This document shows, one piece after another, positions 9,108-19,573 of a stretch of 33,416 nt of DNA (positions are counted from its first letter, which is position 1; every line of letters starts with the position of its first letter). Source of the stretch: Candidatus Solibacter sp. GTDB taxonomy: Bacteria; Acidobacteriota; Terriglobia; Bryobacterales; Bryobacteraceae. Both the position numbers and the translations under genes were made by a program. The DNA is taken from positions 1 to 33,416 of the forward strand of contig JANYJN010000618.1 of the NCBI GenBank assembly GCA_025358475.1, written 5' to 3'. Below the pieces are notes generated by a model. The model was given only the letters and a program-made list of their open reading frames with translations. It did no database searches and had not been told where the DNA came from.

Positions 9108-9470
9108 TGGCATTAGGCTCCGGCCTTGTGCATCCGAGCGGAAACTCGGACCCGGCTGGCTGGCGCGGCTGGTTCAGTGGCAGATACTCGGGGACGTGGT
9201 GGGCCTGTGCGGCGCATGGCGCGAGAGCCCGGCGACGGCCGAGCTGCGCCCAGATGCACAAGGCGGAGCCTTACGCCACTTCCGCGCTGCATGTAGGCCA
9301 CGTGGGTCTGCGGCGAATATGGTGGGTGTCTCGCGTGTCGCCGAATTGGCTGCGTGGGCAAAGCGAAAAGTCTTCCTCGCCACGTCCGCCGTTGTCGCGA
9401 TCGTGGGAAAACGAAGTGGCATTGGGGGCTCCGCCTGCCAACCGCTTTTTAAGTAAGCGGAGCCTTAGCG
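9108..9470. repeat. Mosaic of short repeats in alternating orientation (GATGCACAAGGCGGAGCCTTACGCCA family)
   Basis: Arms at 9108-9134 (-), 9253-9278 (+), 9417-9439 (- degenerate), 9455-9470 (+ partial), filling the addA/hom convergent intergenic gap. Confidence 0.6.
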
Positions 9471-10430
9471 CAAGCTCACCAGATCGCTGAATACGCCATA
9501 CGCCGTCTGCTCCACCCCCGGAGCGATCGACACCGTTCCGAACGTGCCCATCAAATCCGTATGGAACAGAATCAGGTTGCTCGTCCCCGGCGTGCATGCC
9601 AGAAGGTCGCTCCGCTCCAGCACCTCGGCGCGCACCCGCAGCGACACGCCGCGGCTGGTTCGCCGCCCCCGGCTCACCAGCCGCACCGTCTTTCCATCGC
9701 GCGCCATCTCCATCACCCGCTCCGGTGTCAGCCGCCTAATCCCCCGCGTGGTCACGCGTTGCGGGGTAGTTCGCGCGTCCATCAGCACGTTGGCCAGCGC
9801 CGCCGTCTTGGCTGCCGAGTCCCAGCCATCCACGTCGTACGCCCCATCGCCCTCCGTGATCCCCAGGCGCCGCGCCTCCGCCAGCCCGGCGTCAAAGCTC
9901 CCGCCTCTTTCCATGGTCTCGATCACCACCTTCGACGTCGAATTCAAGACCCCGGTGAACCCCAACACCTTCACCCCGGGCATCGTGTGCCGCCACAGGT
10001 TGAACACCGGCGCTCCATCCATCACGCTGGATTCGAACCGGAAGCCCACCCCCTGCCGCGCCGCCAGGTCGCGCAACGCCGCGTACGCGTGCGCGATCGG
10101 CCCTTTGTTCGCCGTCACCACGTGCATGTGCCTCGCCATGGCCGCCCGAATGTGCGCCGTCGCCGGCTCCCCCGTGGATGGATTGAGGGTGGTCAACTCC
10201 ACCGCCACCTCCGCCCGCGCCGCCTCTAGAAACTCTTCCACCGATGCCGCCCGCGCCCCGAACTGGGCAGCCTCCATCACTTCGGCGGGCAACCCCGCCG
10301 CGTCCACCGCCGTGCCGTGCCGCAGCGTATGGACCCCCGTGATGGTGAAGGGAAACTCCTTGTGCTTCTCCCTCAGCAACCGCGCCAGGGCGCGCCCCAC
10401 GTTGCCGTACCCGATAATTGCCAGCTTCAA
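9465..10430 (-). CDS. hom: Homoserine dehydrogenase (short form, no ACT domain visible)
   Basis: LKLAIIGYGNVGRALARLL Rossmann motif; VVTANKGPIAHAY; LGITEGDGAYDVDGWDSAAKTAALANVLM; likely TTG start at 10430. Confidence 0.88.
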   Translation of the reverse strand: MKLAIIGYGNVGRALARLLREKHKEFPFTITGVHTLRHGTAVDAAGLPAEVMEAAQFGARAASVEEFLEAARAEVAVELTTLNPSTGEPATAHIRAAMARHMHVVTANKGPIAHAYAALRDLAARQGVGFRFESSVMDGAPVFNLWRHTMPGVKVLGFTGVLNSTSKVVIETMERGGSFDAGLAEARRLGITEGDGAYDVDGWDSAAKTAALANVLMDARTTPQRVTTRGIRRLTPERVMEMARDGKTVRLVSRGRRTSRGVSLRVRAEVLERSDLLACTPGTSNLILFHTDLMGTFGTVSIAPGVEQTAYGVFSDLVSLR

Positions 10431-10537
10431 GGTTCGATTGTAGCCTGTCTTCCCGCGCGGGCGGTGGAGTGCGTGAGGCGCGGCAGCGGGACTGAAGGGG
10501 CTGCGTGGCACCAAACGGACATGCTACGATTTTGGCC

Positions 10538-13204
10538 ATGACTCCTAAGATTCTGGCGATTCTGCTGTTGGCCTCCGCGGCTCTGCTCCCTGCTCAGGGC
10601 CTGCCGCCGCTGATCGATCGCGAACTGCTGTTCGGCAATCCGGAGATAGCCGGCGGGCAGATCTCTCCCGATGGGAAGTATCTCGCGTTCTTGAAGCCTT
10701 GGAACGGCACGCTCAACATCTGGGTCAAAAAGACGGCGGAGCCGTTCAGCGCGGCGCGGCTATTGACGACGGAAGCCAAGCGGCCGGTGTCCGGGTACGG
10801 GTGGACGTGGGACGGCAAGTACGTCGCGTACGTGAAAGACAATGACGGAGACGAGAACTACAACTTGTACGCGGTGGACCCCGCGGCCACGCCGGCGGCG
10901 GGCGCGCAGGCGCCGCCATCGCGCGACCTGACCGGGTTGAAGGGCGTGCGCGTGATTCAGTACAGCGCGCCGAAGAACGATCCGGACACGGTGTATATCG
11001 GGATCAACGATCGCGACAAGGCCTGGCACGATCTCTACAAACTGAAGATTTCGACCGGCGAAAAGACGCTGATTCGCAAGAACACGGAGAAGATTGCGGC
11101 TTGGTTTTTCGATCTGAAGGGCCAGTTGCGGATGGCTGCGCGGACGGCCGACAACGGCGACACGGAACTGCTCCGCACGGACCCCGCCGGGTTCACCAAG
11201 ATTTACTCGTGCAACGTGAATGAAAGCTGCGGACCGCAGCGCTTCCACAAAGACGGCAAGCGCGTCTACATTGAGACCAACCAGGGCGACGCCATGGATC
11301 TGACGGCGCTGATGCTGCTTGACGTGCAAACCGGCAAGACCGAGTTAGTGGAATCCGACCCCTTGAAACGGGCCGATCTGGGCAGCGTCATGTTTTCGGA
11401 AGTGACCGACGAACTGGCGCTGACCACATACACCGACGAGCGAACGCGGCGCTATTTCCACGATAAGACGTTGGAGAGCGACTACAAATGGCTGCAAGGC
11501 AAGCTGCCAGGGAAGGAGATCGGGTTCGGGTCGCGCACGTTGGACGAGAGTCTCTGGCTGGTGAGTGCCCGTTCCGACAGGGAGCCCTCGGAGACGTACC
11601 TGTACAACCGCAAGGCGAAGACGCTGGTGCTGCAGTACCGGCTGTACGAGAAGTTGCCGCGCGAATCGCTGGCCGCGATGCAGGTGGTGAAGTACAAATC
11701 GTCGGACGGGCTGGAGATTCCAGCCTACCTGACGCTGCCAAAGGGCGTTCCGGCCAAAGGGTTGCCCGTGCTGTTGATTCCGCACGGCGGTCCGTGGGCG
11801 CGCGATAACTGGGGCTACAATCCGCTGGCGCAGTTTTTCGCCAATCGTGGCTACGCGGTGCTGATGCCGAACTTCCGGGGGTCCACGGGGTACGGCAAGA
11901 AGTATCTCAACGCGGGCAACGGAGAGTGGGGACGCAAAATGCAGGACGATCTCACGTGGGGCGTGAAGTACCTGGTGGTGGAAGGCATCGCGGACCCGAA
12001 GCGTGTGGGAATTCTGGGCGGGTCGTACGGCGGATACGCGGCGTTGGCTGGGGTGGCGTTCACGCCGGATCTGTATCGCGCGGCGGTGGACATTGTGGGG
12101 CCGTCGAACCTGCTGACCCTGCTGGATGCGATACCGGCGTATTGGGAGGCGGGGCGGAAACAGATGTACTCCCGCATGGCGGACCCGGGAACGCCGGCCG
12201 GCAAGGCGTGGATGAAGGAGCGCTCGCCGCTGAATTCGGCCGACAAGATCAAGACGGCGCTCATGGTGGTGCAGGGCGCCAATGACCCGCGGGTGAACCG
12301 CGCGGAGGCGGAGCAACTTGTGATCGCGCTGCGCGACCGCAATTTCCCGGTGGAGTACGTGATGGCGCCCGACGAGGGCCACGGGTTTGCGCGGCCAGTG
12401 AACAACATGGCGATGTTCATGGCGGCGGAGCGATTCCTGGCCAAGCACCTGGACGGCCGTTACCAGGCAGGCGGAACGCCGGAGGTAGTGAAACGTCTGG
12501 CGGAGATTACGGTGGATCCCAAAACGGTGACGCTTTCGAAGAAAGTGGAAGGGGCGGCGGTGGGAGTGCCGAAGCCGGCGGTGGATCTGAAGCCGGGGAC
12601 GTTCAAGTACCAGGCAAAGATTGCGATGGGCGGGAAGGAGATTCCGCTGGGCATTTCGGTGGTGGTAAAGGAAGAAGGCGGCGGCTGGAGCGTGGCGCAG
12701 ACGATGGAGACGCCGCAGGGCCCGGCCGTCCAGACGGTGTCGTTGGAGAAGGGCACGCTGATTGTGCGCAAGATGAACATCAATCAGGGGCCGGTATCGG
12801 TGGTGGTGGATTTCGCCGGCGGGAAGGCTTCGGGGAAGTTGAGCATGGGCGGGCAGGATCGGCCGGTGGCGGCGGAACTCGGCGGCGAGTTGTTCGCGGA
12901 TTCGGCGAGCCAGTGGAGCGCGATCGGGTGCCTGCCCCTGGCGGAGGGGTATAGCGCCACTTTCCGTAATTTTTCCGTGCAGACGCAGAAGGTGAAGCTG
13001 CTGGAGGCGAAGGTGGCCGGGGTGGAGACGGTGACGGTGCCGGCCGGGAAATTCGCGACCTGGAAGGTGGAAATCGCCTCGGTGGACGGCGGCAGCGACC
13101 ATACGACGGTGTGGGTCGCGAAGGAGTCCCGGGCGACGGTGAAGATGTCGTCGGTGATGGCCTCGACGGGCGGCGCCACGATGACGGCGGAGTTGATGCC
13201 GTAG
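10538..13204 (+). CDS. S9 family (prolyl-oligopeptidase/acylaminoacyl-peptidase type) peptidase with additional C-terminal domain
   Basis: Signal peptide MTPKILAILLLASAALLPAQG; GILGGSYGGYAAL serine nucleophile motif, QGANDPRVNRAEAEQ, DEGHGFARP; about 210-aa C-terminal extension after the hydrolase domain. Confidence 0.9.
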   Translation: MTPKILAILLLASAALLPAQGLPPLIDRELLFGNPEIAGGQISPDGKYLAFLKPWNGTLNIWVKKTAEPFSAARLLTTEAKRPVSGYGWTWDGKYVAYVKDNDGDENYNLYAVDPAATPAAGAQAPPSRDLTGLKGVRVIQYSAPKNDPDTVYIGINDRDKAWHDLYKLKISTGEKTLIRKNTEKIAAWFFDLKGQLRMAARTADNGDTELLRTDPAGFTKIYSCNVNESCGPQRFHKDGKRVYIETNQGDAMDLTALMLLDVQTGKTELVESDPLKRADLGSVMFSEVTDELALTTYTDERTRRYFHDKTLESDYKWLQGKLPGKEIGFGSRTLDESLWLVSARSDREPSETYLYNRKAKTLVLQYRLYEKLPRESLAAMQVVKYKSSDGLEIPAYLTLPKGVPAKGLPVLLIPHGGPWARDNWGYNPLAQFFANRGYAVLMPNFRGSTGYGKKYLNAGNGEWGRKMQDDLTWGVKYLVVEGIADPKRVGILGGSYGGYAALAGVAFTPDLYRAAVDIVGPSNLLTLLDAIPAYWEAGRKQMYSRMADPGTPAGKAWMKERSPLNSADKIKTALMVVQGANDPRVNRAEAEQLVIALRDRNFPVEYVMAPDEGHGFARPVNNMAMFMAAERFLAKHLDGRYQAGGTPEVVKRLAEITVDPKTVTLSKKVEGAAVGVPKPAVDLKPGTFKYQAKIAMGGKEIPLGISVVVKEEGGGWSVAQTMETPQGPAVQTVSLEKGTLIVRKMNINQGPVSVVVDFAGGKASGKLSMGGQDRPVAAELGGELFADSASQWSAIGCLPLAEGYSATFRNFSVQTQKVKLLEAKVAGVETVTVPAGKFATWKVEIASVDGGSDHTTVWVAKESRATVKMSSVMASTGGATMTAELMP

Positions 13205-13246
13205 GGGGGGATGGGCGAGCGGCCGCCCGAGTTCCCCGGCAATGGC

Positions 13247-15061
13247 CTAGTCTTCGTCCGGCGATTGTCCGACTTTCAGCACGCTGAGGAAGGCTTCCTG
13301 GGGAATGTCCACGCGGCCGACGCGCTTCATCCGCTTCTTGCCTTCCTTCTGCTTTTCCAGGAGTTTGCGCTTGCGGCTGATGTCGCCGCCGTAGCACTTG
13401 GCGATCACGTTCTTGCGCAGCGGCGAAATAGTTTCGCGGGCCACGATCTTGTTGCCGATGGCGGCTTGCAGCGCCACCTCGAACATCTGTCTGGGAATCA
13501 ACTTGCGGAGGCGGTGGATCAGATCTTTGCCGCGCTCGAAGGCGAATTCCTTGTGCACGATGATGCAGAGCGCATCCACCGTTTCGCCGGCCACCAGTAC
13601 ATCCAGCTTCACCATGGGAGAGACGCGGTATCCGGAGAGGTGATAGTCCAGGGACGCGTAGCCGCGGGAGACGGATTTCAGACGGTCGTAGAAATCCAGC
13701 ACGATTTCGTTGAGCGGCAGTTCATAGACCAGCATGACGCGGCCGCCCCCCAGGTGCTCGAACTTCTTCTGGGTGCCGCGCTTCTCTTCCAGCAGTTTGA
13801 GAATGCCGCCGATGTACTCCTCCTGGGTGAGCACGCTGGCATCGATGATGGGCTCTTCGATCTGCTTGATGGCGCTGGGGTCTGGGAACTTGGTGGGGTT
13901 ATCCACCTCGATCACCTCGCCGGAGTTGGCGGTGATGCGGTAGCGGACGCCCGGCGCGGTGGTGATGAGGTCGATATTGAACTCACGCTCCAGGCGCTCC
14001 TGGACGATCTCCAGATGCAGCAGGCCGAGGAATCCGCAGCGGAAGCCGAAACCGAGGGCCACCGAGTTTTCGGGTTCGAAATTGAAGGCGCTATCGTTGA
14101 GTCGGAGCTTTTCCAGGGCGTCGCGCAACAGGCCGTGTTCGTGGCTTTCGACGGGGTAGAGGCCGGCGAACACCATGGGCTTGATGATCTCGAAGCCGGG
14201 CAGCGGTTCGGCGGCGGGGTTTTCGTGATCGGTGACAGTGTCGCCGATCTTGGCGTCGCTGACGGTCTTGATATTGGCGTACAGGTAGCCCACCTCGCCG
14301 GCCTGCAGTTCGTCGCAGGGCGTGGCCTTGGGCGCCTGGTAGCCGAGCCCTTCCACTTCGAACACCTGCCCGTTGGCCATCAGGCGGATCTTCTGGCCCA
14401 GGCGGATGCGGCCGTCCAGGATGCGCATCAGGATGATGACGCCGCGGTAGCTGTCGAACCAGGAGTCGAAGATGAGGGCGCGCAGCGGCAGGTCGGGCGA
14501 CCCCTTGGGATGCGGCACCAGGTGGACCACGGCTTCCAGGATCTCGTGGATGCCGACGCCCTGCTTGGCGCTGCACAGCACGGCGTCGCGCGCGTCCAAG
14601 CCAATGATGGTTTCGATCTGCTCGCGGATGCGTTCGGGTTCGGCGGCGGGGAGATCGATCTTGTTGATGACGGGGATGATTTCCAGGTTGTGGTGGAGCG
14701 CCAGGTAGGTATTGGCGAGGGTTTGGGCTTCCACGCCCTGGGAGGCGTCCACCACCAGCAGGGCGCCTTCGCAGGCTTGCAGGCTGCGCGAAACTTCGTA
14801 GGAGAAATCGACGTGGCCGGGGGTATCGATCAGGTTGAGTTGGTAGAGCACGCCATCGTCGGCGCGGTAATTGAGGCGGACGGCGTGGGCCTTGATGGTG
14901 ATGCCGCGCTCGCGTTCCAGGTCCATGGAATCGAGGACCTGCTCCATCATTTCGCGCTGCGAGAGGGCGCCGGTGACTTCCAGCAGGCGGTCGGCGAGGG
15001 TGCTCTTGCCGTGGTCGATGTGCGCAATGATAGAGAAATTCCGAATGAACTCGCGATCCAT
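13247..15061 (-). CDS. lepA: Elongation factor 4 (LepA)
   Basis: [44 protein letters not shown]; 604 aa; C-terminal [27 protein letters not shown]. Confidence 0.98.
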   Translation of the reverse strand: MDREFIRNFSIIAHIDHGKSTLADRLLEVTGALSQREMMEQVLDSMDLERERGITIKAHAVRLNYRADDGVLYQLNLIDTPGHVDFSYEVSRSLQACEGALLVVDASQGVEAQTLANTYLALHHNLEIIPVINKIDLPAAEPERIREQIETIIGLDARDAVLCSAKQGVGIHEILEAVVHLVPHPKGSPDLPLRALIFDSWFDSYRGVIILMRILDGRIRLGQKIRLMANGQVFEVEGLGYQAPKATPCDELQAGEVGYLYANIKTVSDAKIGDTVTDHENPAAEPLPGFEIIKPMVFAGLYPVESHEHGLLRDALEKLRLNDSAFNFEPENSVALGFGFRCGFLGLLHLEIVQERLEREFNIDLITTAPGVRYRITANSGEVIEVDNPTKFPDPSAIKQIEEPIIDASVLTQEEYIGGILKLLEEKRGTQKKFEHLGGGRVMLVYELPLNEIVLDFYDRLKSVSRGYASLDYHLSGYRVSPMVKLDVLVAGETVDALCIIVHKEFAFERGKDLIHRLRKLIPRQMFEVALQAAIGNKIVARETISPLRKNVIAKCYGGDISRKRKLLEKQKEGKKRMKRVGRVDIPQEAFLSVLKVGQSPDED

Positions 15062-15170
15062 GTGGTAGGGGGTTGGCCTGAAACCTAATTATCCCACACG
15101 GGCGCGCGGCATAGGACGGCAGGAACCGACGAAAGCAGCGATGTGGAAGCGCGGTGCTACACTGATTCCG

Positions 15171-15956
15171 ATGCCTTATCGCCACATTCTCTTCCAGTTG
15201 GAGGAGTCGGGTATCGTTTTGCTCACGGTCAACCGGCCGGAGAAGCTCAACGCTCTGTCGGGTGCGGTGATCGGCGAACTGGCCGACGCTTTCAGCCGCG
15301 TGGCGAACGAGGCCGAGATCCGCGCGGCTATATTGACCGGTGCGGGAGAGAAGGCGTTCGTGGCCGGCGCCGATATCGGCGAACTGGCGGCGCTTTCGCC
15401 TTACCAGGCGCGCGCCTTCGCGCTGCGCGGGCAGGCGGTATTGCGTCAACTGGAGACATGCGGCAAGCCGTCGGTGGCCGCTGTCAACGGGTTTGCCCTG
15501 GGCGGCGGGCTGGAACTGGCGATGGCGTGCACGGTGCGCTTCGCCAGCGAAAGCGCCAGACTGGGGCAGCCGGAAGTGAAGCTCGGGATCATACCGGGCT
15601 ATGGCGGCACGCAGCGTTTGCCGCGCCTGGTGGGGCGCGGGCGCGCGCTGGAAATGCTGCTGTCTGGCGAGGCGATTGTGGCGGCGGAGGCGTACCGCAT
15701 CGGGTTGGTGAATGCCGTGTTGCCGGGGGCGGAGCTGTTGGATTACTGCCGCGGTTGGCTCGGTAAGGTGCTCGCCAACGGTCCGCTAGCCGTCGGCTTG
15801 GTGCTGGACGCGGTGGATACGGGCCTGGCGAGCGGGCTGGAGGAAGGGCTGCGGTTTGAGGCCGCCGCATTCGGCGTCAGCGCGGCGACGCAAGATTGCA
15901 GAGAAGGTACGCGGGCGTTTCTGGAGAAGCGGCGCGCGGCGTTTACAGGGAAGTGA
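15171..15956 (+). CDS. Enoyl-CoA hydratase/isomerase family protein
   Basis: NRPEKLNALSGAVIGEL; AFVAGADIGEL; AVNGFALGGGLELAMACTVRFASESARLGQPEVKLGIIPGYGGTQRLPRLVG. Confidence 0.95.
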   Translation: MPYRHILFQLEESGIVLLTVNRPEKLNALSGAVIGELADAFSRVANEAEIRAAILTGAGEKAFVAGADIGELAALSPYQARAFALRGQAVLRQLETCGKPSVAAVNGFALGGGLELAMACTVRFASESARLGQPEVKLGIIPGYGGTQRLPRLVGRGRALEMLLSGEAIVAAEAYRIGLVNAVLPGAELLDYCRGWLGKVLANGPLAVGLVLDAVDTGLASGLEEGLRFEAAAFGVSAATQDCREGTRAFLEKRRAAFTGK

Positions 15957-15959
15957 GAT

Positions 15960-16436
15960 ATGTCGAAAGTATTTGAAGGCCAGTTATCGGCGGCGGGGCT
16001 GCGCTTCGCGATTGTCGTGAGCCGCTTCAACAGTTTCATCACGGAGCGCCTGCTGGGCGGGGCGATGGATGCCCTCAACCGTGCCGGCGGTAGCGCGGAT
16101 TTAATCGATGTCATCAAGGTTCCGGGCTCCTGGGAAGTGCCCATGATCGCGGGTGAAGTGGCGCGGCAGAAGCGCTATGACGCGGTGATCTGCCTGAGCG
16201 CCGTCATCCGCGGCGACACGCCGCACTTCGATTACGTGGCGGCGGAAGCGGCCAAAGGGATTGCGCAGGTGGCGTCAGAGACCGGCGTTCCGGTGGCGTT
16301 CGGGGTGCTCACTACCAACACGCTGGAGCAGGCCATCGATCGGGCCGGCGCCAAGGGCGGCAATAAAGGCTTCGACGCGGCGATGACCGCTATCGAAATG
16401 GCCAATCTGCTGCGCACCCTGCGGCAGGCCACCTAA
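15960..16436 (+). CDS. ribH: 6,7-dimethyl-8-ribityllumazine synthase
   Basis: [69 protein letters not shown]. Confidence 0.97.
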   Translation: MSKVFEGQLSAAGLRFAIVVSRFNSFITERLLGGAMDALNRAGGSADLIDVIKVPGSWEVPMIAGEVARQKRYDAVICLSAVIRGDTPHFDYVAAEAAKGIAQVASETGVPVAFGVLTTNTLEQAIDRAGAKGGNKGFDAAMTAIEMANLLRTLRQAT

Positions 16437-16844
16437 ATGGCTTCCCGCCGTAGAGCCCGGCAGCGCGCGCTGCAGATCCTCTTCATCTGGGATGCCCGCA
16501 AGCAGCCCGTGGAAGAGGCGATCGACGCCTATTACGACGCCCTCTACTCGGAGGAAGAGCTGGAACGCGACCCTTTCGTGGCCCTATTGGTGCGCGGCAC
16601 GGTGGAGCATCTGGCCGAGGTGGACGACCGGATCACGCGGCATGCAGAGCACTGGCGCATGGAGCGTATGCCGGCGGTGGACCGCAATATCCTGCGTCTG
16701 GCGGTGTACGAAATGACGCGTGGCGGCACGCCGGCGCCGGTGACCATCGACGAGGCGCTGGAGTTGGCGCGCAAGTTCTCCGGGGAAGACTCGGTGCAGT
16801 TCGTCAACGGTGTCCTGGACGCGGTGCGCCGCGAAATGACGTAG
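16437..16844 (+). CDS. nusB: Transcription antitermination factor NusB
   Basis: ASRRRARQRALQILF; DRNILRLAVYEM; VTIDEALELARKFSGEDSVQFVNGVLDAV; abuts ribH, a common bacterial pairing. Confidence 0.96.
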   Translation: MASRRRARQRALQILFIWDARKQPVEEAIDAYYDALYSEEELERDPFVALLVRGTVEHLAEVDDRITRHAEHWRMERMPAVDRNILRLAVYEMTRGGTPAPVTIDEALELARKFSGEDSVQFVNGVLDAVRREMT

Positions 16845-16913
16845 CCAAACGGCGGCTGACCGCGTCTCAATCAGCAGGTACGTTATACTTCGCTTAAGAG
16901 GACGGATTTCCGC

Positions 16914-18509
16914 ATGGCCCGAAGAAGGCGCTCCCTGTTTGTTTTGCCTGTGATCGTGTTCGCCTGCTCGGTTGCGGGCGGCATTTATGGGCCAAAGTTG
17001 GGGGTGGCTTCCGCCGCCACGGAAACGGAAGACCTCGATCTCGACGTGCGGAATTTCAGCAAGGTGCTTTCGCTGGTGGAAGCCAACTTCGCCGACAGAG
17101 TTAGCGCCGATAAGACGGTATACAAGGGCGCGATTCCAGGCATGCTGCGCACGCTGGACCCGCACTCCAATTTCTTCGATGCGCGCGAATACCAGTTGAT
17201 GCGCGAAGAGCAGAAGGGGCACTACTACGGCGTCGGCATGCAGGTGAGCCCGCAGCCCAACGGCAAAACGGCGGTGAAGGCGCCTTTCCCAGGCTCGCCG
17301 GCGTACAAAGTGGGGCTTCGGCCGGGCGACCTCATCGTGTCGGTGGATTCCAAGCTCACCGAGGGGCTGAATACCACCGAGATCGCGGACATGCTGAAGG
17401 GGCCGCGGGGCACGCCGGTAAAGATCGCGATTTCGCGTGAGGGGGTTGCGGACTTGATGATATTTACCGTGATCCGCGACGAAATCAGCCGCAAGAGCGT
17501 GCAGGATGCCTTCTGGATCAAGCCGGGGTACGCGTATCTCAAGATACTGGTTTTCGGCGAAACCACTAGCCGGGAAATGGACGACAACCTGAAGCGGTTG
17601 GGCGAAAACGGCATCAAGGGACTGGTGCTGGACTTGCGCCAGAACCCCGGCGGCCTGCTCAACCAGGGTGTCGCGGTGGCCGACCATTTCCTGGCGAAGA
17701 ACGCGCTGATCGTGTCGCATCGCGGGCGGTCCGCTCCGGAAAAGGCCTACGTGGCGGAGCACGGCAACCACGGGCGCGAATATCCCATGGTGGTGCTGGT
17801 AAATCGCTTTTCGGCGTCAGCGGCGGAAATTGTTTCGGGCGCCTTGCAGGATCACGACCGCGCGCTGATCCTGGGAGAGACCACGTTCGGCAAGGGCCTG
17901 GTGCAAACGGTTTACCCGCTGAGCGACAACACCGCCCTGGCGTTGACCTGGGCGCATTTCTATACGCCGAGCGGGCGTTTGATCCAGCGCGACTACTCCG
18001 GGAAGAGCTTCTACGACTACTACTTCCGCCGCGATGAGAATGCGCGCAATCCGGTGGACGTGAAGATGACCGAGGGTGGGCGCACGGTTTACGGCGGCGG
18101 CGGGATCACGCCGGACGAGAAATTCGAGACGGCGAAGCTGGATCGCTTCCAGGTGGTACTGTTGCGCAGCGGGCTGTTCAACTTTACGCGGTCCTACTTC
18201 GGAGCGCATCCGGCCAGTCTGGCTAAGGGCTGGATGCCCGACGAGCCGCTGCTGTTGGAACTGAAGAGCTACCTGAAGAGCCACGGCACGGTGTTCACGG
18301 AGGCCGGCTTCGCCAAGCATCACGACTGGATCAAGCGCTATCTGGCGCAGGAAATGTACACCACGGCGTTCAACGTGGATGAGAGCGATTCCATGTTTGC
18401 GCGCACGGACCCGGAAGTGGAGACGGCCGTTGAGATGATGCCGAAGGCTTCCGCGCTGCTGGAAACGGCCAAGAAGATCATCGTGCAGCGAATGAAGTCG
18501 CAGCGTTAA
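16914..18509 (+). CDS. S41 family C-terminal processing peptidase with PDZ domain
   Basis: N-terminal hydrophobic segment; PDZ-like FPGSPAYKVGLRPGDLIVSVD; GLVLDLRQNPGGLLNQGVAVADHFL; VNRFSASAAEIVSGALQDHDRALILGETTFGKGLVQTVYPL. Confidence 0.93.
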   Translation: MARRRRSLFVLPVIVFACSVAGGIYGPKLGVASAATETEDLDLDVRNFSKVLSLVEANFADRVSADKTVYKGAIPGMLRTLDPHSNFFDAREYQLMREEQKGHYYGVGMQVSPQPNGKTAVKAPFPGSPAYKVGLRPGDLIVSVDSKLTEGLNTTEIADMLKGPRGTPVKIAISREGVADLMIFTVIRDEISRKSVQDAFWIKPGYAYLKILVFGETTSREMDDNLKRLGENGIKGLVLDLRQNPGGLLNQGVAVADHFLAKNALIVSHRGRSAPEKAYVAEHGNHGREYPMVVLVNRFSASAAEIVSGALQDHDRALILGETTFGKGLVQTVYPLSDNTALALTWAHFYTPSGRLIQRDYSGKSFYDYYFRRDENARNPVDVKMTEGGRTVYGGGGITPDEKFETAKLDRFQVVLLRSGLFNFTRSYFGAHPASLAKGWMPDEPLLLELKSYLKSHGTVFTEAGFAKHHDWIKRYLAQEMYTTAFNVDESDSMFARTDPEVETAVEMMPKASALLETAKKIIVQRMKSQR

Positions 18510-18657
18510 GACTCCTATGCGATCAAGAGTGCCGGCACCTGGCTGGCGGGGTGGGCAATCCTGTCCTGGTTCCGTCCGGGGACGTTTTTTGTGGGGTACA
18601 CTGACGCCGCTGCGGGTGCTGGCCGGCGCCTTGACTACGAACGCAGAGGGCTGACTC

Positions 18658-19482
18658 TTGAGTAACGTCAAAGGAAAGAGCGTTTTGATCACTGGCGCGG
18701 GCCGCGGCATCGGCAAACGCCTGGCCATGGGATTCGCGGCCGAGGGCGCGCTGGTGGGACTGTTGGCGCGCACTCAACCGGAACTCGATCTGGCTAAGTT
18801 AGAGATCGAACAGGCGGGCGGCAAGGCGTTGCGCCTGCGTGCCGATGTGCGCGAGTTGGACGAACTGGCGCATGCGGTGGAACGTATGCGGAGCAACTTT
18901 GGCGGGTTGGACATCCTGATCGCCGCCGCCGGGGTGCAAGGACCCATCGGACCTTTCCTGTCGAGCAAGCCGAAGGCGTGGAACGAGACGGTGGAAATCA
19001 ACCTGATTGGCGTGGCCAATGCGTGCCGGGTGGCGCTGCCGCCGATGATCGCGAAGCGGTCGGGCAAGATCATCCTGATCTCCGGCGGCGGCTCGGCAAA
19101 TGCCCGCCCCAATTTCAGCGCTTACGCGGCATCCAAGACCGCGGTGGTGCGGTTCGGCGAGATTCTGGCTGCCGAGGTTGGCGATCACAACATTCAGGTG
19201 AACATCATCGCGCCCGGCGCGGCGTACTCCACCATGACCGACGAGATCCTGCAAGCGGGAGAAGAGAAGGCGGGCCGCAAGGAGATTGAGGACGCCGAAA
19301 ACGTGCGAAACGCGGGCGGCGTGCCGGCGGAGAAGCAGATTGCCCTGGCGTTATTTCTGGCCTGCCAGCGGAGCAACCACATCAGCGGAAAACTGATCCA
19401 CGTGAATGACGATTGGAAGCGCTTCGAGCAGGAGAACATGAAGCCGGAACTCTACACGCTGCGGCGCGTGCAGAAGATCTGA
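18658..19482 (+). CDS. SDR family oxidoreductase
   Basis: VLITGAGRGIGKRLAMGFAAEGA; ILIAAAGVQGPIG; FSAYAASKTAVVRFGEILAAE; TTG start. Confidence 0.93.
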   Translation: MSNVKGKSVLITGAGRGIGKRLAMGFAAEGALVGLLARTQPELDLAKLEIEQAGGKALRLRADVRELDELAHAVERMRSNFGGLDILIAAAGVQGPIGPFLSSKPKAWNETVEINLIGVANACRVALPPMIAKRSGKIILISGGGSANARPNFSAYAASKTAVVRFGEILAAEVGDHNIQVNIIAPGAAYSTMTDEILQAGEEKAGRKEIEDAENVRNAGGVPAEKQIALALFLACQRSNHISGKLIHVNDDWKRFEQENMKPELYTLRRVQKI

Positions 19483-19573
19483 CGGCGCAAATGACGCCAC
19501 GGGCCCGGGGTAAGCGGACCGGCGTGAGGCGCGATGCTAAAATACTGGCTTCACTCACCAGGAGGTGGTTCGC

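Noticed and set aside
9174-9456. Several 80-130 aa ORFs between addA and hom
   Set aside because: They overlap the repeat mosaic in multiple frames on both strands, with no SD and no domain; more likely repeat-derived noise.
11345-13102. 585-aa minus-strand ORF antisense to the S9 peptidase
   Set aside because: Arg/His-rich translation without domain signal, opposite a clear peptidase.
13211-15088. 625-aa plus-strand ORF exactly antisense to lepA
   Set aside because: The minus strand is unambiguous LepA; the antisense ORF is a codon-bias artefact of GC-rich DNA and its translation is low-complexity Asp/Val/Gly/His-rich.
18571-18588. Strong terminator after the S41 protease (CGTCCGGGGACG-TTTTTT)
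   Set aside because: Stem is only 4-5 bp with a minimal loop; could be weak, so not listed as a feature.
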